A stretch of 42,753 nt of DNA from contig JBKDZR010000050.1 in the NCBI GenBank assembly GCA_047971485.1, positions 1-42,753 of the forward strand, written 5' to 3'. Both the position numbers and the translations under genes were made by a program. The notes below the pieces were generated by a model. It saw only the letters and a list, made by a program, of their open reading frames with translations, was not told where the DNA came from and did not search any database. The stretch comes from JBKDZR01 sp047971485 (lineage in GTDB: Bacteria > Pseudomonadota > Alphaproteobacteria > Rhodobacterales > Rhodobacteraceae). Each line of letters starts with the position of its first letter. The stretch's first letter is position 1. Positions 32,290 through 40,891 of this stretch are shown in pieces.

Positions 32290-33378
32290 TCAGCCCCCCT
32301 TCTGGCGGTTGCGGTGGTCGATATATTCGGCGACACCCAGGCAGATCAGCAGGCAGGCAACCAGCACCAGGGTAAAGTCCTGGGGCACGCCCACCCGCCG
32401 CGCAGCGCTTTCGCTGCCGATCATCAGCGCGGAATAGAAAAAGACCAGCACGATCGCGGCAAAGCCATTGAACCGGGCCAGAAACACCAGCGGGATCACC
32501 ATCAGCCCATAGGCCGGGTTCCAGTCGGCCCGGACATTGCCCTGCACGCCCAGGATCTCGGTGGCGCCGGACAGCCCGGCAAATCCGGCGGACAGGGCGA
32601 AGACGGCCATGGTCAGCACCGGAACAGACAGCCCGGCATGGGTGGCTGCAAGGGGATTGGCCCCGACCATGCGCAGCTTCATCCCAAAGGCGGTGCGGGT
32701 CATCATCAGGTGCACGGCAACCACCGCGATCACCCCCCAGATCAATCCGCTGGAGATCGAGGTCTCGAACAGGCGCGGCAAGCGGTCGGCCACCGGCAAG
32801 GTCCGGGTCTGGGGCACGGTGGTCGCGGGATCCAGAAAGACCAGCTTGACCAGCACATTGGCCAGCAGGACCCCAAGGAAGGACATCATCAGGGTGGTGA
32901 TGATCTCATTCACCCCATGCCAGGCCCGCAGCACCGCCGGCAGCACCGACCAGAGCGCACCCGTCAATGCCGCCAAGGCAAACCCAGCCACCAGAACCAG
33001 CCACCCCGGCAGGGCCGTGATCGCCAGCGGTGCAAAGGCCGCCGCCGCGACCGCCCCCAGCAGGAACTGCCCGTCCACGCCCAGGTTCCAGATCCCGGCC
33101 CGAAACGCGACGATCAGGCTGGCGCAGAGAAACAGCAACGGCGCCATGCGGGTGGCCGTCTGTTCCAAACCCAGCCCGGACAGCAGCCCGCGGTGCAACA
33201 CATAGCCATAATACGTCAGCGGATCGACCCCGACCAGTATCAGGATCGTCGCCGACACCAGCAGCGCCGCAGCAATGGGGGCCACCGTCAGCAACAGCAC
33301 ATGGTGCAGCGCCCGGCGCCAGGCCCCGCCGCCCCCGTCAGGGGGATCGGTCGCGGTTGTCTCGTTCAGGGCGCTCAT
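32290..33378 (-). CDS. ABC transporter permease 1 of the BMP-type importer
   Basis: A 362-residue permease of the BmpB/NupP group with about nine or ten membrane helices. Seen: FRAGIWNLGVDGQFLLGAVAAAAF near the middle, HGVNEIITTLMMSFLGVLL, and RTAFGMKLRMVGANPLAATHAGLS, the cytoplasmic coupling stretch of this class. The start ATG overlaps the ATPase stop (ATGA). It forms the translocation channel with permease 2. Confidence 0.88.
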   Translation of the reverse strand: MSALNETTATDPPDGGGGAWRRALHHVLLLTVAPIAAALLVSATILILVGVDPLTYYGYVLHRGLLSGLGLEQTATRMAPLLFLCASLIVAFRAGIWNLGVDGQFLLGAVAAAAFAPLAITALPGWLVLVAGFALAALTGALWSVLPAVLRAWHGVNEIITTLMMSFLGVLLANVLVKLVFLDPATTVPQTRTLPVADRLPRLFETSISSGLIWGVIAVVAVHLMMTRTAFGMKLRMVGANPLAATHAGLSVPVLTMAVFALSAGFAGLSGATEILGVQGNVRADWNPAYGLMVIPLVFLARFNGFAAIVLVFFYSALMIGSESAARRVGVPQDFTLVLVACLLICLGVAEYIDHRNRQKGG

Positions 33379-34982
33379 GCCCCATTCTCCTCGGTCAGAG
33401 ATTCACCGGCCATCAGCCGCCCGATGCGCAGACGCAGGGCTTGACCGCTGCCATCATTGTCCAGGACGCCGCGCAGGCGACCGTTCTCAAGCACCGCGAT
33501 CCGATCGGACAGGGCCATCAGTTCGTCCAGATCGGTGGAAATCAGGATCACGCCCCGCCCGGCACCGGCGATCTGGCCAATCCGGTCACGCGAGGCCTCG
33601 ATATTCTGCAAGTCCAGCCCGTAGGTCGGCTTGTTGAACACCACCACCCGGGTCTCCCCGTAAAGTTCCCGGCCCAGCAGAACCTTCTGGATATTGCCCC
33701 CCGACAGCTTGCCGATGGGCGTGGTTTCGCCAGGCGTGCGCACCGAGAACCGCCGGATCAGATCACGCGCATGTTCCGCGATCCGTCCCGGCCGCTGGAT
33801 CCCGCCGACCCAAAAGGGCGGCTGACCGACATCCTTGAGCACCGCGTTTTCAGTGATCGGGAAACTGCCGATCGTCCCCTCGGACAGCCGGTCATCCGTT
33901 AGGTACCGCAAGCCCAGACGGCGGCGCGCGGCGACGCTGGCATCGGTCAAATCCGTGCCGCCCAAACGCACCGTGCCGGTCAATACCGGACGTTGCCCCG
34001 CCAGGGCCTCGGCCAGTTGCTTTTGCCCGTTGCCGTCAATCCCGGCGACACCCAGGATCTCGCCGGCCCGCAGATCAAAGCCGATGTCGCGGATCGCCAT
34101 CACATCGGCATCGCCCTGCGTGCTCAGCCCGGAAACGTGCAACAGCACCTCCGGGCCACAGGTGCTGGCGCGCTTGTCCGGCGCGGCCGAGCCCCCATCG
34201 CGCCCGAACATCAGGCGGACGATTTCATCCACCGCCTGATCCTCGGACAGGCCCGCCAGATGCGCAGGATCCATCTGGCCGGCCAAGCGCCCCTGTTTGA
34301 GCACCGAGATCCGGTCGCCGAACCGATAGGCCTCGCTCAGCTTGTGGGTGATGAAGATCACCGCCAGCCCGCTTTCGGCCAACTTGCGCATCCGCGTGCC
34401 CAGTTCCTCAGCCCCCTGCGGGGTCAGCATCGAGGTCGCCTCATCCAGGATCAGCACCTTGCTGTCGCGCAACAGGGCCCGGGCGATTTCGATCTGTTGC
34501 TGCTGACCCAGAGACAATTCACCGGTCACCGCATCCAACGGCAAGGAGAGGGCAAAATCGCGCTTCAATTCCGCCATGCGCGCGGCCACCGCCTGGCGGG
34601 GCGGCGCCTGCCACCAGGGGGCGCCCAGCGTCAGGTTTTCCAGAACCGTCAAGGTCGGCACCAACATCGAATGCTGGAACACCGTGCTGACCCCGGCCTC
34701 AAGACTTGCCACCGGACTGGCCAGGCGTACCTTTTGGCCAGACAGGGTCAGATAGCCCTCATCGGGTCCCTGCAACCCGGCCAGCATCCCGACCAGCGTC
34801 GATTTGCCGGCACCGTTTTCCCCCAACAAAACATGCACCTCGCCGGGTTCGATGCTGAGCGACACATGATCGACCGCAATCACACCGGGAAAACGTTTGG
34901 TCACCCCATGCAGGGCGATCAGCCCCGCCCCCCGATGCGCGGGGGGCGAAGCCGTGGCCGGGATCGCCGGTGCCGCCTTCAT
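33375..34982 (-). CDS. Double-domain ABC ATPase of the BMP-type importer
   Basis: A 535-residue ATPase with two ABC domains in tandem, as in sugar and nucleoside importers. Domain 1 is intact: Walker A GENGAGKST, signature LSLGQQQQIEIARAL, Walker B VLILDEATSML and switch His in FITHKLSE. Domain 2 has a degenerate Walker A (GIDGNGQKQL), a good signature (LSGGNIQKVLLGREL) and a Walker B reading VVVFNKPTYGLD, in which the Asp-Glu pair is replaced; such decay is usual in the second domain of this class. Its start overlaps the binding-protein stop (ATGA). Confidence 0.9.
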   Translation of the reverse strand: MKAAPAIPATASPPAHRGAGLIALHGVTKRFPGVIAVDHVSLSIEPGEVHVLLGENGAGKSTLVGMLAGLQGPDEGYLTLSGQKVRLASPVASLEAGVSTVFQHSMLVPTLTVLENLTLGAPWWQAPPRQAVAARMAELKRDFALSLPLDAVTGELSLGQQQQIEIARALLRDSKVLILDEATSMLTPQGAEELGTRMRKLAESGLAVIFITHKLSEAYRFGDRISVLKQGRLAGQMDPAHLAGLSEDQAVDEIVRLMFGRDGGSAAPDKRASTCGPEVLLHVSGLSTQGDADVMAIRDIGFDLRAGEILGVAGIDGNGQKQLAEALAGQRPVLTGTVRLGGTDLTDASVAARRRLGLRYLTDDRLSEGTIGSFPITENAVLKDVGQPPFWVGGIQRPGRIAEHARDLIRRFSVRTPGETTPIGKLSGGNIQKVLLGRELYGETRVVVFNKPTYGLDLQNIEASRDRIGQIAGAGRGVILISTDLDELMALSDRIAVLENGRLRGVLDNDGSGQALRLRIGRLMAGESLTEENGA

Positions 34983-35995
34983 TCCGACAGGGTCACCAGC
35001 GCGCGCACGCCTTCGGCGTCGAAAACCGGATCGACCATGATTTCGCCGGCAATGATTTGGTCACGCAGGGCCATCACCTCGGCCCAGGCGGCGTCATCGA
35101 CCTGGGGGGTCTTGAGCAGCCGGACACTGTCATCGGCCAGGCCGATCGCATAACCATGGGTGCCGAAATCATCGGCGCGCAAATCCTCGATCATCGCGGT
35201 ATAGACCGGCGTGATATCCCAGATCACCGAGGTCAGCAGATGCCCGGTATCCAGCGAAGACTTGTCCCCGATCACGTCAATGAACATCACATCGGATCCG
35301 TCGGTGGCCTGGTTCGATTCCACCGCCTGGATCATGCCGAAACTGGATCCGTTGCCCTGACCAAAGATGATATCGGCCCCCGCCGCGATCACCGAGGTCG
35401 TCACCCGGTTGCCCCCGGCCGCATCAGAATAGGCCGCCGGGCCGATCACCGAATAAAGGATCTTCACCTCACCGTTCTCGGCCCGCACCCCTTCGGCAAA
35501 GCCCGCCGATTGCGAATTCCAGGACGGCGGTTCGCCAGAGACCACGATGCCGACCGTGCCGGTGGTGGTCATCTTTGCGGCTAGGCGCCCGGCCAGATAG
35601 GCCCCTTCGTGACCGGACAGGGTGTAATCGGCCACCAGCCCGGGCTGCAGCGCATCTGGGCTGTCGACAATGGCCACCGGCACACCGGTTTCCTCGGCAA
35701 TCTCGGGGCCGGCGGTCGCATAGCCGCTGGCATGCAGAATCATCAACTGGGCACCATCGGCGGCCAGTTCGCGCATGGTCGGGCGCACATCGCCATAGCC
35801 CAGCCCTTCGGCGATGATGCCCTCAACGCCCATTGCCTCGGCAGCTGCGCGGGCAGCATCGACACCCTGCTGGTTCCAGCCGAAATCGCTGCCCTGTTCC
35901 GGTGTCAGGATCGCTATGCTATCGACATCGGCGGCCAGGGCCGGACCGGCTATGGTCAGGGCCGCCAGCGCGGTGGAAAGGAAGAGATGTTTCAT
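34979..35995 (-). CDS. BMP-family periplasmic binding protein, candidate B6-vitamer receptor
   Basis: A 338-residue solute-binding protein of the basic membrane protein (BMP/Med) family. A Sec signal peptide ends at about residue 21 (GPALA-AD) with no lipobox, so it is a soluble periplasmic protein. Family stretches: LTPEQGSDFGWNQQGVDAA, HASGYATAGPEIAEE, DYTLSGHEGAYLAGRLA and IIFGQGNGSSFGMIQAV. Relatives bind purine nucleosides or autoinducers. As first gene of an operon that ends in three B6-degrading enzymes, it most likely binds pyridoxamine, pyridoxal or pyridoxine; this is inference from gene order. Only 51 bases separate it from the divergent gene. Confidence 0.82.
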   Translation of the reverse strand: MKHLFLSTALAALTIAGPALAADVDSIAILTPEQGSDFGWNQQGVDAARAAAEAMGVEGIIAEGLGYGDVRPTMRELAADGAQLMILHASGYATAGPEIAEETGVPVAIVDSPDALQPGLVADYTLSGHEGAYLAGRLAAKMTTTGTVGIVVSGEPPSWNSQSAGFAEGVRAENGEVKILYSVIGPAAYSDAAGGNRVTTSVIAAGADIIFGQGNGSSFGMIQAVESNQATDGSDVMFIDVIGDKSSLDTGHLLTSVIWDITPVYTAMIEDLRADDFGTHGYAIGLADDSVRLLKTPQVDDAAWAEVMALRDQIIAGEIMVDPVFDAEGVRALVTLSE

Positions 35996-36046
35996 GCTTC
36001 AGGTCTCCATGTCTGAAAGGATGGCCGCCACGCGACGAGCAGCGCG

Positions 36047-36499
36047 ATGACGGGGCATTCTGGTCTCTACGCCCTTGTTTTCGGGCTGTTCTTCGCCACG
36101 GCCGCAACCGCCAGCGAACCCTATAGTCCCTATTCCGGCATCCTGCGCGGCACCGACGGGGTGGCCCCGGTCCGCCTGCGCATCCGCAACGACACCAACG
36201 GGCCACTGACCTGCACGGCCGCACTCGCCCATTGGTATTCCCAACCCCTTGGAACGGTTGGAACGGGTCAGACCCTGGATCTGAGCCTTTGGCACGCCCC
36301 CGAAAACGGTACGCTCAGCCTGTTGAACGCCGGCGAAGACCAGATGCCGCTTGAGGCGATCTGGTGCCATACCCCCGCCCGCGCGGACCGCGCCCGCCTG
36401 CGCCTGCCCTTGCGGGCGGGACAAACGGCGACGCAGTGGATCTTCGCCTGCACGCCGGAAAAGGATCAGCGGCTGATCTGTCCGGCAACCGGGGGCTAA
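36047..36499 (+). CDS. Small secreted protein of unknown function with four cysteines
   Basis: A 150-residue protein with a clear Sec signal peptide (~1-22, LYALVFGLFFATAATA) and a mature part of about 128 residues containing four cysteines (in LTCTAA, IWCHTP, FACTPE, LICPAT), enough for two disulfides. Predicted strands with RLRIRND and TLDLSLWH suggest a beta sandwich. Codon use with G/C in third positions supports real coding. I do not recognise the family. It runs opposite to all neighbouring genes, with 51 bases to the BMP gene and 8 to the dctP-like stop. Periplasmic or extracellular location is likely. Confidence 0.65.
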   Translation: MTGHSGLYALVFGLFFATAATASEPYSPYSGILRGTDGVAPVRLRIRNDTNGPLTCTAALAHWYSQPLGTVGTGQTLDLSLWHAPENGTLSLLNAGEDQMPLEAIWCHTPARADRARLRLPLRAGQTATQWIFACTPEKDQRLICPATGG

Positions 36500-36507
36500 G
36501 CCGGGCA

Positions 36508-37551
36508 TCAGTCAGCCCGGGCTGTGGCGAGGATCGCCTGCATACGATCCCGCAGCTCGGTCACCGCCGGCTTGTCCGCGATCAGATCGTTGCCGACCTC
36601 GGCAAACATCGCTATCAACGTGGCCTGCTGATCGTCGGGCAATTTCAGGATCTCGCCGCCATTTTCGACCCAGGCCGCATCGGCCCGTTCGACATTGGCC
36701 ACACCCCAGGGAAAGACGGTGGTTTCGGCCGCACGACCTGCATCGCGGAGTGCGGTTTGCACCTCAGCGGACTGGGACTGAAACCACATCTCGTTCACCA
36801 CGGTCAGCGAGACCAGTTCCGAGAATTTCAGATCGGTCACGTATTTGGCGGAATCGTAGTATTTAAAGGCGGTCAGGATCGGCATGCCCGCCAGCATCCC
36901 GTCCAGCCCCCCCGATTGCAGTTGCGGCGTCACCTCGGACAGGGCCAGAGGCGTCGGAATCGCGCCCAGGGCCTCCATCGGCTTCATCTGCAAAGGCGAG
37001 GCAAAGGTGCGGATTTTCAACCCCTTGAACCCGGCCAGATCGGTCACAGGTTCCCGGCTGAGCAACAGCGTGGGCGAATTGTAGATCGCCCCGATCACCC
37101 GTAACCCCTTGTTCAGAAAAAGCGTTTCCAGATAGTCGCGAAACCCGGGGTCATGAATGACGGCGTCCACCTCATCCGGGCTGCGAAACAGGCCTGGCAG
37201 GTCGAAGGCCTCGAAGCGTGCATCGACATTGGTCATGAAAGAGGTGGGCGTGGTAAAGGCCTCAATCGTGCCCAGCAGCACGCCCTCGGACATGCGCGGG
37301 ATCGTCCCCAACTGGCTGGCTGGGTAGATCTCGATGGTCAACGCGCCGGGGGCGCGGATCTCCATCTCCTTGGCAAATTCCTTCTGCCATTCGTGCTGCA
37401 CATCGTTGATCGTCGCCGTGGCCAGCTTCATCACACTTTGCGCCTGGGCCGCGCCGGCGAGCGGCAGGCCAAGGGCCAGAAAGGCGGCGGCCAGCGTGCC
37501 GCGCCGTGTCATGCGATTATGTCCCATGAGGTTGAAACTCCCTGTTTTCAT
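36508..37551 (-). CDS. TRAP transporter DctP-type solute-binding protein
   Basis: Periplasmic receptor of a TRAP importer for an organic acid, 347 residues with a signal peptide ending AGAAQAQS. Seen: MKLATATINDVQHEWQKEF, the segment GFKGLKIRTFASPLQ containing the Arg that usually binds the carboxylate of the ligand, and GGLDGMLAGMP. The start is uncertain: the first ATG lies 7 bases after dctM, but an ATG eight codons in has a better GGGAG site. It shares its operon with DctM, DctQ and the probable FHMPC dehydrogenase, so a carboxylated pyridine such as 4-pyridoxate is a possible ligand (inference). Confidence 0.88.
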   Translation of the reverse strand: MKTGSFNLMGHNRMTRRGTLAAAFLALGLPLAGAAQAQSVMKLATATINDVQHEWQKEFAKEMEIRAPGALTIEIYPASQLGTIPRMSEGVLLGTIEAFTTPTSFMTNVDARFEAFDLPGLFRSPDEVDAVIHDPGFRDYLETLFLNKGLRVIGAIYNSPTLLLSREPVTDLAGFKGLKIRTFASPLQMKPMEALGAIPTPLALSEVTPQLQSGGLDGMLAGMPILTAFKYYDSAKYVTDLKFSELVSLTVVNEMWFQSQSAEVQTALRDAGRAAETTVFPWGVANVERADAAWVENGGEILKLPDDQQATLIAMFAEVGNDLIADKPAVTELRDRMQAILATARAD

Positions 37552-37558
37552 TGATTTC

Positions 37559-38833
37559 TCATCCCATCCCGCCCAGCAGCCACAGCGACAAGGCCGGCAT
37601 GAGGGTGATCAGCGCCAGCGCCGAGACCTGCACCACGACAAAGGGCAACACCCCCCGATAGATATCCACCGCGCCAACCCCCAGAACCGACTGGGCAACA
37701 AAGATGTTCAGGCCGAAAGGCGGGGTGAACATGCCGATGGCCAGATTGACGGTCATCACCACGCCGAAATGGATCGGGTCGATGCCCAGAGACACCGCGA
37801 TCGGCACCAAGAGTGGCGCCAGCACCAGGATCGCCGAGGTCGGATCCAGCACGCAGCCGATCGCCAGCAGCAGCAGGTTCACCGTCAGCAGAAACCCCAG
37901 CGGGCCCAGCCCGGCGGCCTCGGTCGCGGCGATCAGCGCCTGGGGGATGCCGGCCACCGTCAGCAGCCAACTGACCACGGCAGCGGCAGCGACAACCACC
38001 ATGATCCGTGCCGTCAGCATGGCCGAACTGACCGCCGCGTTCAGAATATCGCCCAACCCGATGCTGCGATAGACGAGACCACCAAGGACCACCGCATAGG
38101 CGCAGGCAAAGCCCCCCGCCTCGGTCGGTGAGAACAGCCCGGCATATATCCCCGACAGAACCACCACCGGCATGCTCAGCGCGCCGATGGCATGGCGAAA
38201 GGCGGCCCAGACCAGGCTGATGCGGACTTCCGCCGCACGCGGCAGGCGCGCGATCCAGGCCGAGCCCGAGATATAGCACGCCATCAGCACCGCAATCAGC
38301 AGCCCCGGCACGATCCCGGCGATGAACAGCTTGGGCACGGATTGTTCGGCCGATGCCCCATAAAGGATCATGGCAATCGAGGGCGGGATGACGATGTCGA
38401 TCGCCCCGCTGGAAGTGATCAACCCGGCGGCATGGCGCTTGTCATAGCCCTGATCCAACAGTTGCGGATAGATGTTTCGCCCTACGGCGGCCACGGCGGC
38501 GGCACTGGACCCACAAATGGTGCCGATCAGGGTTGATCCACCAAGGGCCGCCAACCCCAGCGACCCCGGCACCCGCCCGAACAGCGCCCGCACCAGTCCG
38601 ATCAGCCGATCGGCAATGCCACTGATCGCCATCAACTCGCCGGCGAAGACGAAGAACGGCACCGCCAGCAGCGCATAGGCATCCAGACCGCCAAAGATCG
38701 TCTGTTGCAACGCGATCAGCGGCGGGCCGGGAAACAGCAGCAAGACCAGTACCGACCCGGCCAGAAGCGCTACGAAGATCGGCGCGCCCAGTCCGGCCAG
38801 CCCCGCAATGGTCAGGCCCATGACCCAGCTCAT
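37559..38833 (-). CDS. TRAP transporter large permease (DctM)
   Basis: The 12-helix membrane subunit, 424 residues, of the DctM family. Seen: VPFFVFAGELMAISGIADRLI, GSTLIGTICGSSAAAVAAVG with the conserved substrate-path motif, LITSSGAIDIVIPPSIAMILYG and FTPPFGLNIFVAQSV near the end. The start overlaps the dctQ stop (ATGA). It works with the DctQ encoded just upstream and the DctP encoded just downstream. Confidence 0.92.
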   Translation of the reverse strand: MSWVMGLTIAGLAGLGAPIFVALLAGSVLVLLLFPGPPLIALQQTIFGGLDAYALLAVPFFVFAGELMAISGIADRLIGLVRALFGRVPGSLGLAALGGSTLIGTICGSSAAAVAAVGRNIYPQLLDQGYDKRHAAGLITSSGAIDIVIPPSIAMILYGASAEQSVPKLFIAGIVPGLLIAVLMACYISGSAWIARLPRAAEVRISLVWAAFRHAIGALSMPVVVLSGIYAGLFSPTEAGGFACAYAVVLGGLVYRSIGLGDILNAAVSSAMLTARIMVVVAAAAVVSWLLTVAGIPQALIAATEAAGLGPLGFLLTVNLLLLAIGCVLDPTSAILVLAPLLVPIAVSLGIDPIHFGVVMTVNLAIGMFTPPFGLNIFVAQSVLGVGAVDIYRGVLPFVVVQVSALALITLMPALSLWLLGGMG

Positions 38834-39351
38834 GCCCGGCCCTCCGGCGTCTCGCTCAGCCGGACCAGATCGAACAGGATCAGGCAGGCCGTGACCAGCG
38901 CCATCCCGGCAAAACCGGTAAATATCGCCGCATGGGGGATGGTCATCGGGATCCCCAGCGCCATGCTGGTCTGGCCGATCATCGCGATCCGCTCGATGAA
39001 ATCCAGGCTGTGCCAGGCGACAAAGGCGCAGACCCCCATGGTCGCCAGATCGATGACCAGCCGCACCACCCCGGCGGCGCGTCCCGACAGGCCCGCAGGC
39101 AGCAGATTGACCGACAGATGATCGCGGTCACGGGCGGCCAGGATCGCCCCCAGCATGACGATCCAGATCATGCCATAAACCAGCGCCTCATCGGCGCCGA
39201 TCAGGGTAAACAGTCCCGAGTACCGCGCCGTGGCATTGGCAACGTTGATCACCACCATGGCAATCAGCCCCAGCCCCAGGCAAATGCGGATCACCCGCAC
39301 CAGCCCGGCCTCAGCCCGGACAAGGCCCTGGGTAAAGACGCCGCCCGTCAC
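38830..39351 (-). CDS. TRAP transporter small permease (DctQ)
   Basis: The 4-helix small subunit, 173 residues. The four hydrophobic segments and the family stretch DEALVYGMIWIVMLGAILAARDRDHLSVNLLP are clear. It starts with GTG that overlaps the stop of the dehydrogenase gene (GTGA), tying transporter and enzyme together translationally. Confidence 0.88.
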   Translation of the reverse strand: MTGGVFTQGLVRAEAGLVRVIRICLGLGLIAMVVINVANATARYSGLFTLIGADEALVYGMIWIVMLGAILAARDRDHLSVNLLPAGLSGRAAGVVRLVIDLATMGVCAFVAWHSLDFIERIAMIGQTSMALGIPMTIPHAAIFTGFAGMALVTACLILFDLVRLSETPEGRA

Positions 39352-40262
39352 GCAGAGCCCTCCAGCACGCGGCGCAGCGCGATCAGCGTCTTGCCACGCG
39401 CCGCCGGCAGGTCGCGCAACTCGGCCTCACTATAGGGGAACAGGCCCTGCCCGCTTTTCATGCCCAGATGACCGGCCGCCGTCTTTTCCGCCACCATCGG
39501 CGCGACATCACCACGGGTGCATAACTCCTTGTTCAGGAAATTGGCGACAAAATCGTATACATCCAGTCCAGCCATGTCTAAAAGACGCATCGGCCCGATC
39601 GCCGCCAGCTTGAAGCCAATCCCCCAGTTCACGCAGGTGTCCAGATCCTCGGGCGCGATCACCCCGGTTTCCACCAGATCAACGCATTCGCGCAGCAGCG
39701 CATACAGCACCCGGTTCTCGACAAAACCCGGCACATCACGTTTCAGCACCACCGGCAACAGGCCCAGATCGCGGATCAGATCACGGATCGTGGCCACGGT
39801 TTCCGGGGCGGTGTGATCCCCACCGATCACCTCGATCATCGGCACGATATGGGGCGGGTTCGACCAGTGCATGCCCACGAACCGGCCCGGGCGAGTGACA
39901 TGGGCCTGCAACAGGGTAATCGGCAAGCCCGAGGTGTCGCTGGCAATGATCGCCTCTTCGGCCAGCAGGGGATCCAGTTCCGCATAAAGCGCGGCCTTGA
40001 TCTCGATCTTTTCAGGCACGTTTTCAATGACAAGCGCCGCACCGGACACGGCATCGGCCAGGCTGTCGGCAAAGCGCACGGGCGCTCCCCGATCCGCAAT
40101 GCCCAGCCCATCCAGCGCCCCCCCGATCATCGGCATCAGGCCCGCCGCGCGCTCCATGGCCGCTGGCGAGATGTCGAACCCCGCCACCTCATGCCCGCCC
40201 CGCGCCAGCCGGGCTGCCATGCCCGGCCCCATTGATCCCATGCCGATGACCGCGATTTTCAT
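39348..40262 (-). CDS. Probable FHMPC 5-dehydrogenase (3-hydroxyacyl-CoA dehydrogenase fold)
   Basis: A 304-residue NAD-dependent dehydrogenase with the Rossmann motif GMGSMGPG (7-14) and the His-Glu pair of the 3-hydroxyacyl-CoA dehydrogenase fold (His132 in GMHWSNPPH, Glu144 in IEVI). I assign it to FHMPC dehydrogenase, which oxidises 5-formyl-3-hydroxy-2-methylpyridine-4-carboxylate in vitamin B6 degradation. The reasons are stretches I recall from the M. loti enzyme (ARLARGG, GMHWSNPPHI.PMIEVI, DVPGFVENRVLYALLRE.VDLVE.GVI.PEDLDTCV.WGIG) and the B6 genes nearby. A 3-hydroxybutyryl-CoA dehydrogenase is the main alternative. It is coupled to the DctQMP transporter. Confidence 0.75.
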   Translation of the reverse strand: MKIAVIGMGSMGPGMAARLARGGHEVAGFDISPAAMERAAGLMPMIGGALDGLGIADRGAPVRFADSLADAVSGAALVIENVPEKIEIKAALYAELDPLLAEEAIIASDTSGLPITLLQAHVTRPGRFVGMHWSNPPHIVPMIEVIGGDHTAPETVATIRDLIRDLGLLPVVLKRDVPGFVENRVLYALLRECVDLVETGVIAPEDLDTCVNWGIGFKLAAIGPMRLLDMAGLDVYDFVANFLNKELCTRGDVAPMVAEKTAAGHLGMKSGQGLFPYSEAELRDLPAARGKTLIALRRVLEGSA

Positions 40263-40291
40263 GCTGTTTTCACCCCTGTTTCCGGTTGCGT

Positions 40292-40891
40292 TCAGGCCGT
40301 TGCCTTGGCGAAGGCCGGCATCTCCGTGATCCGGGCGACCCAGGCCTCAAGGTTGGGCAGGGCCGGACGATCCAGCGGAAAGGCCAGACAACGCGCCACG
40401 ATCGGCGCCAGGGCGATATCGGCAATGGTCAGCTTGCCCAGGGCGAAGAACGACTTGCCGGCCATGTGCGTGTCCAGGATCGCCAGTTGCACGTGCAGGT
40501 CCTTGACCTGGGCGGCGAATTCCGGCGGGCGTTCACCCTCGGCCAGTTTCGATCCCTTGAAGGCCGCCAGATACCCCGGGTTGATCGCCGCCAGCAGAAA
40601 ATCCATCCAGCGCTCGACCTCGGTCTTTTCCGCCGGGGTCGCGCCGGTCAGCTGGGGGGCCTTGGTCGCGGCCAAATAGCGCAGGATCGTGTTGGATTCC
40701 CAGATCACCGTCTTGCCATCGACCACCGTGGGCACCTTGGCCGTGGGGTTCATCGACAGGTAGGTGTCCGTCTTGGTGTTCTCGAACTGGCGGCCGTAAT
40801 CCTCTCGCTCATAGGCGATCCCGGCCTCCTCCAGCAGGAACAGCACCTTTTGCACATTACCGGAGGTCTTCCGGCCGAGCAGTTTGATCAT
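40292..40891 (-). CDS. Glutathione S-transferase-like protein
   Basis: A 199-residue GST-family protein. The N-terminal thioredoxin-like domain has GRKTSGNVQKVLFLLEE (the Ser/Asn region of the glutathione site), KVPTVVDG with the cis-Pro, and WESNTILRYLA. The helical C-terminal domain includes FALGKLTIADIALAPIV. The ATG overlaps the stop of the TRAP permease gene (ATGA) and has a GAGGG site, which settles the start; longer frames run into that gene. Its role beside TRAP and FHMPC dehydrogenase genes is unknown; a glutathione-dependent isomerisation or adduct step is possible. Confidence 0.85.
   Translation of the reverse strand: MIKLLGRKTSGNVQKVLFLLEEAGIAYEREDYGRQFENTKTDTYLSMNPTAKVPTVVDGKTVIWESNTILRYLAATKAPQLTGATPAEKTEVERWMDFLLAAINPGYLAAFKGSKLAEGERPPEFAAQVKDLHVQLAILDTHMAGKSFFALGKLTIADIALAPIVARCLAFPLDRPALPNLEAWVARITEMPAFAKATA

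Noticed and set aside
32149..33444. 431-codon rightward open frame antisense to ABC permease 1
   Set aside because: Its Gln/His/Arg/Gly-rich translation is an antisense shadow of hydrophobic permease codons, not a protein.
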